This document shows, piece after piece, positions 6,274 to 9,263 of a stretch of 9,263 nt of DNA (positions are counted from its first letter, which is position 1; each line of letters opens with the position of its first letter). The notes under the pieces are model-generated. The model saw only the letters and a program-made list of their open reading frames with translations. It had not been told where the DNA came from and did not search any database. The position numbers were made by a program, and so were the translations under genes. Source of the DNA: Dehalococcoidia bacterium (lineage in GTDB: Bacteria; Chloroflexota; Dehalococcoidia; UBA6926); contig JAPYRO010000037.1 of the NCBI GenBank assembly GCA_029941095.1, positions 1 through 9,263 of the forward strand, written 5' to 3'.

Positions 6274-8781
6274 CTAAGCAACCGTGCTTTTTTCACCAAC
6301 AACTTCAGAATCATTAACCTCTTCGGGGGTGCTACCTTCTACCAATTTTTTGACGCTGATAAATATATCTTCATCAACAAAATCTATAAGAATATCATTA
6401 CCTTCTTGAATGGTTCCTTCCAGAATCATGTCAGATAATTTATCCTCAATTAAATTCTGTATCACCCTACGAAGGGGACGAGCTCCATAAGTTTCATCAT
6501 ATCCTTCTTGACCAATATAATCCCTAGCTTCATTGGTAACTTCAATAGTAATCTGTTTTTCTGTAAGCTGTGTTTCAAGTTCTCCAATCATAAGATCGAC
6601 TATTTCACGTATATGTTCTTCCGATAAAGCATGGAAAACTACTTGGGCATCAATGCGGTTCAGAAACTCGGGCCTGAAGTATTGCTTAACTTCATTCAGT
6701 ACTTTATCTTTCATCGATTCGTACGATTTCTTCCTCGCTTTAACGCCATCTACTTCAAGTGAGAAGCCTATTTCCGAGTCTTTCTTGATAACTTCTGCAC
6801 CTATATTTGATGTCATCACAATCACCGCGTTCCGAAAATCAACTTTTCTGCCTTTCGCATCGGTTAAATGACCATCATCAAATATTTGTAGAAGTATGTT
6901 AAAGACTTCCGGATGTGCTTTTTCAATCTCATCCAGCAAAATGACACAGTACGACTTCCGGCGAACAGCTTCAGTTAATTGGCCTCCGTCCTCATAACCA
7001 ACATATCCTGGTGGTGAACCAACCAACCTTGCTACGCTGTGGCGCTCCATAAATTCGGACATATCCAACCGAATCATTGCGTCTTCAGAGCCAAACATAA
7101 AATCTGAAAGAGTGCGAACTAATTCGGTCTTTCCTACACCTGTAGGTCCCAAGAACATAAAATTACCTATGGGTCGCCTAGGATCTTTCAAACCAGCCCT
7201 AGCCCTTCTAACTGCTTTTGAAACAGTTACGATTGCTTCATCCTGGCCAATGATCCTATCATGCATTGCTTCTTCCATATGGATCAATCTGGCTGTTTCT
7301 TCTTTGGCTAAACGCATGACAGGGATGTTAGTCCACATACTAACTACTTGAGCTATATCTTCTTCAGTTACCTGAGGCTCAACATCAGTGCGTTCTTTTT
7401 GCCACTCTTGCTCAAGTTTCGCTATTCGCTCAGCTAAGCTTACTTCTCGCTCTCGCATCTCTGAAGCAAAGTCAAAATTACCCGCCTCAACAGCTGTATC
7501 TTTCTCGGTCCTAACTCTTTCCAAAGCGGTCATGGCTTCCTTCACCGACAAAGGTGTTGAAGATGCTTTAATACGCACCCTGCTTGCTGCTTCATCAATA
7601 AGGTCTATTGCTTTATCTGGTAAGAAACGATCAGCAATATACCTCGATGCCAAGTTAGCGGCGGCATATATAGCTTCGTCAGTTATTTTCAGATTATGAT
7701 GGGCTTCATACGCACCCCTCACTCCCTTTAGAATCTCCGTAGTATCATCTGACGATGGTTCCTCAACAGTTACGGGCTGGAAACGGCGTTCCAAAGCTGG
7801 ATCACGTTCAATATGTTTCCTATAATCATCCAGTGTAGTCGCTCCTATAGTCTGAATCTCACCACGGGCCAGAGATGGCTTAAGAATATTTGAAGCATCT
7901 ACGGCACCTTCTGCCGCACCAGCTCCAACAAGTGTATGCATTTCATCTATAAATAAAATAGTATTTTTCGCTGCCCTCAACTCGTCAACTACTTTTTTAA
8001 GTCGTTCCTCAAATTCTCCTCTATACTTAGTCCCAGCAACCAAGGCACCCATATCTAAAGTCACAAGTCTCATCCCAGCAAGGCTTTCAGGGACATCACC
8101 GGCAACCATCCTTTGAGCCATAGCCTCTACGATAGCTGTCTTACCAACACCAGGTTCCCCTATTAAAACAGGGTTGTTCTTAGTTCTGCGTGATAAAATC
8201 TGGATAACTCTTTCTATTTCTTTCGATCGACCAACGACTGGGTCGAGATCACCCTTTTTAGCCATAACTGTCAAATCAACGCCCAATTGATCCAAAGTTG
8301 GGGTTTTTGTGGATGAACGCGATCCCGATTTTTGCCCACCTTCACTTAATATTTTGGTAGTTGCATCACGAGCTTTATCTAATGTGACGCCCAAGCTTTC
8401 TAGCACTCCAGCTGCGACTCCTTCACCTTCTCTAAGTAACCCAATCAGTAGATGCTCGGTACCAATGTATTGGTGTGACATCTGACGGGCTTCATCTACA
8501 GCAAGTTCTATAACTTTTTTTGCACGGGGGGTTAAACCTACATCACCGGCAGTCGGTTTTTCGCCTCGCCCGATAATGAATTCAACGGCAGATCGAATCT
8601 TAGAAAGATCAATACCCATAGATATCAAGACTCTCGTCCCAACTCCCTCTGGCTCTCTAACCAACCCCAGCAAAACATGCTCTGTGCCAATATAGTTGTG
8701 ATTAAAATGTTGAGCTTCCTCTTGAGCCAAGGATAGTACTCGTCTAGCTCTCTCTGAAAATTTCTCAAATCTGCTAGTCAT
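6274..8781 (-). CDS. clpC: ATP-dependent Clp protease ATP-binding subunit ClpC
   Basis: ClpC is a two-ring AAA+ unfoldase that feeds proteins to ClpP. The 835 residues match the family (about 810-850). Two Clp-N repeats cover about 1-145 (YIGTEHVLLGL and YIGTEHLLIGL). The first AAA+ module has Walker A GEPGVGKT (208-215) and Walker B ILFIDE (275-280). A UVR-type coiled linker covers about 430-465. The second AAA+ module has GPTGVGKT (545-552) and VILLDE (613-618). IGF (671-673), in the expected loop, is the ClpP-docking tripeptide. The C-terminus ends in an acidic extension of about 20 residues. The ATG has AGGAG with 7-base spacing. No ctsR, mcsA or mcsB gene and no obvious CtsR or CIRCE operator lies in the 48 bases upstream, so control must differ from Bacillus or lie further upstream. 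Confidence 0.98.
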   Translation of the reverse strand: MTSRFEKFSERARRVLSLAQEEAQHFNHNYIGTEHVLLGLVREPEGVGTRVLISMGIDLSKIRSAVEFIIGRGEKPTAGDVGLTPRAKKVIELAVDEARQMSHQYIGTEHLLIGLLREGEGVAAGVLESLGVTLDKARDATTKILSEGGQKSGSRSSTKTPTLDQLGVDLTVMAKKGDLDPVVGRSKEIERVIQILSRRTKNNPVLIGEPGVGKTAIVEAMAQRMVAGDVPESLAGMRLVTLDMGALVAGTKYRGEFEERLKKVVDELRAAKNTILFIDEMHTLVGAGAAEGAVDASNILKPSLARGEIQTIGATTLDDYRKHIERDPALERRFQPVTVEEPSSDDTTEILKGVRGAYEAHHNLKITDEAIYAAANLASRYIADRFLPDKAIDLIDEAASRVRIKASSTPLSVKEAMTALERVRTEKDTAVEAGNFDFASEMREREVSLAERIAKLEQEWQKERTDVEPQVTEEDIAQVVSMWTNIPVMRLAKEETARLIHMEEAMHDRIIGQDEAIVTVSKAVRRARAGLKDPRRPIGNFMFLGPTGVGKTELVRTLSDFMFGSEDAMIRLDMSEFMERHSVARLVGSPPGYVGYEDGGQLTEAVRRKSYCVILLDEIEKAHPEVFNILLQIFDDGHLTDAKGRKVDFRNAVIVMTSNIGAEVIKKDSEIGFSLEVDGVKARKKSYESMKDKVLNEVKQYFRPEFLNRIDAQVVFHALSEEHIREIVDLMIGELETQLTEKQITIEVTNEARDYIGQEGYDETYGARPLRRVIQNLIEDKLSDMILEGTIQEGNDILIDFVDEDIFISVKKLVEGSTPEEVNDSEVVGEKSTVA

Positions 8782-8829
8782 AGTTTAACTCCTAAGTTTA
8801 ATATGCTTTGGTTTAGACTACCTTAATTA

Positions 8830-9263
8830 CTAACCAGATTTACCTTCCCCTAAATCATCAGCTGATGTGTCTTCTGAGTCCACATTAGCAACGGTTTGTT
8901 CACCTTCATCCTCGGATGCTTCGTCTGAAACTTCATCCACAACAGTTACGGTTTCTTCATCTTCATCTTCGGATGCTTCGTCTGAAACTTCATCCACAAC
9001 AGTTACGGAATCATTAGATTCTTCTAAAGTTTCTTCAACAGCTTGATCCTCCAAAACAGTTTCGTCAACTTTTTCAGGGATCGTTGTATCCGATTGTTCC
9101 TCATCAGAACTGGAATCTAGTCCATCAGACGACACTTCGGTCTCTAGCGTAGATTCAGAAACACTTACCTCATCTTGAATCTGGCGGATACTTAAGCCAA
9201 GCCTTCTTCGTTCAGGTTCAATTCGCAGAATCTTAACTTGATGTGCATCACCCTCTTTAACAA
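8830..9263 (-). CDS. rpsA: S1 RNA-binding domain protein, probably 30S ribosomal protein S1 (5' end outside window)
   Basis: The frame is open from the window edge to a TAG at 8830-8832, giving 144 codons without the start. The first visible residues, VKEGDAHQVKILRIEPERRRLGLSIRQ written in pieces as VKEGDAHQVKIL and RIEPERRRLGLSIRQ, match the end of an S1 OB-fold repeat as found in ribosomal protein S1 (the IDPERRRISLSLK-type motif). After it comes a tail of about 115 residues dominated by Asp, Glu, Ser, Val and Thr, with almost no basic residues, including a 19-residue tandem repeat. S1 helps the 30S subunit bind mRNA. With only one domain end visible, another multi-S1 protein cannot be excluded. 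A GTG at 9133-9135 is inside the frame and is not the start. The gene ends 48 bases before clpC. Confidence 0.82.
   Translation of the reverse strand, partial: VKEGDAHQVKILRIEPERRRLGLSIRQIQDEVSVSESTLETEVSSDGLDSSSDEEQSDTTIPEKVDETVLEDQAVEETLEESNDSVTVVDEVSDEASEDEDEETVTVVDEVSDEASEDEGEQTVANVDSEDTSADDLGEGKSG
8904..9008 (-). repeat. Tandem 57-base repeat in the acidic tail of the S1-domain gene
   Basis: Two 48-base copies, 8904-8951 and 8961-9008, differ at one base (C at 8911, T at 8968) and sit 57 bases (19 codons) apart. Each encodes VTVVDEVSDEASEDE, and a third diverged copy follows towards the C-terminus (VANVDSEDTSADD). The period is a whole number of codons, so the duplication lengthened the tail without breaking the frame. 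Near identity at the DNA level points to a recent duplication or slippage event. Confidence 0.9.

Noticed and set aside
7388..7699. A plus-strand open frame inside clpC
   Set aside because: It is antisense to the UVR linker and first AAA+ module of an intact ClpC. It has no ribosome binding site or recognisable product.
9133..9135. GTG as the start of an isolated 101-residue acidic protein
   Set aside because: The frame continues upstream without a stop to the window edge and encodes the end of an S1 domain, so this is an internal Val codon.

Overview
The window is an ordinary but very compact bacterial housekeeping locus. Every supported gene lies on the minus strand, so transcription runs from the high-coordinate end to the low one. 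The order is: S1-domain protein (5' end cut off by the window edge), clpC, radA, tRNA-Thr(TGT), tRNA-Thr(GGT), tuf, rpmG, secE, nusG, rplK, rplA, rplJ, rplL. The window stops just past rplL, where rpoB usually follows in bacteria; it is not visible here. I see no mobile element, CRISPR array, phage gene or unknown cassette. Nothing here amounts to a new system, and the points worth a second look are small.

Organism: a bacterium, from the EF-Tu, L7/L12, NusG and RadA sequences. The DNA is AT-rich by eye. SecE is the short form with one membrane segment, ClpC has a UVR linker, and both tRNAs encode CCA. These rule out a typical gammaproteobacterium. They fit lineages such as Chloroflexota (Dehalococcoidia/SAR202-like), Firmicutes or Actinobacteria. 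I lean weakly to Chloroflexota from the general look of the proteins, but this is inference, and a tuf or rpoB tree would decide it.

Layout. 8830-9263: end of an S1-type RNA-binding domain followed by a long acidic tail with an internal tandem repeat. 6274-8781: the protease chaperone ClpC. 4798-6159: the recombination helicase RadA. 4654-4797: a non-coding gap with a candidate promoter and a terminator-like hairpin. 4435-4653: two threonine tRNAs. 50-4410: EF-Tu, L33, SecE, NusG, L11, L1, L10 and L7/L12, with gaps of at most 38 bases and one overlap. The order tRNA-Thr/tuf/secE/nusG/rplKAJL matches the classic tufB-rif region of bacteria. The clpC-radA pair just upstream recalls Gram-positive genomes, but without ctsR, mcsA, mcsB or disA.

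Function. The downstream block makes the ribosomal stalk and its base (L11, L10, L7/L12), the L1 stalk, the elongation factor that the stalk recruits, the transcription factor NusG and the translocon subunit SecE. The upstream block handles translation initiation (S1), protein quality control (ClpC) and DNA repair (RadA).
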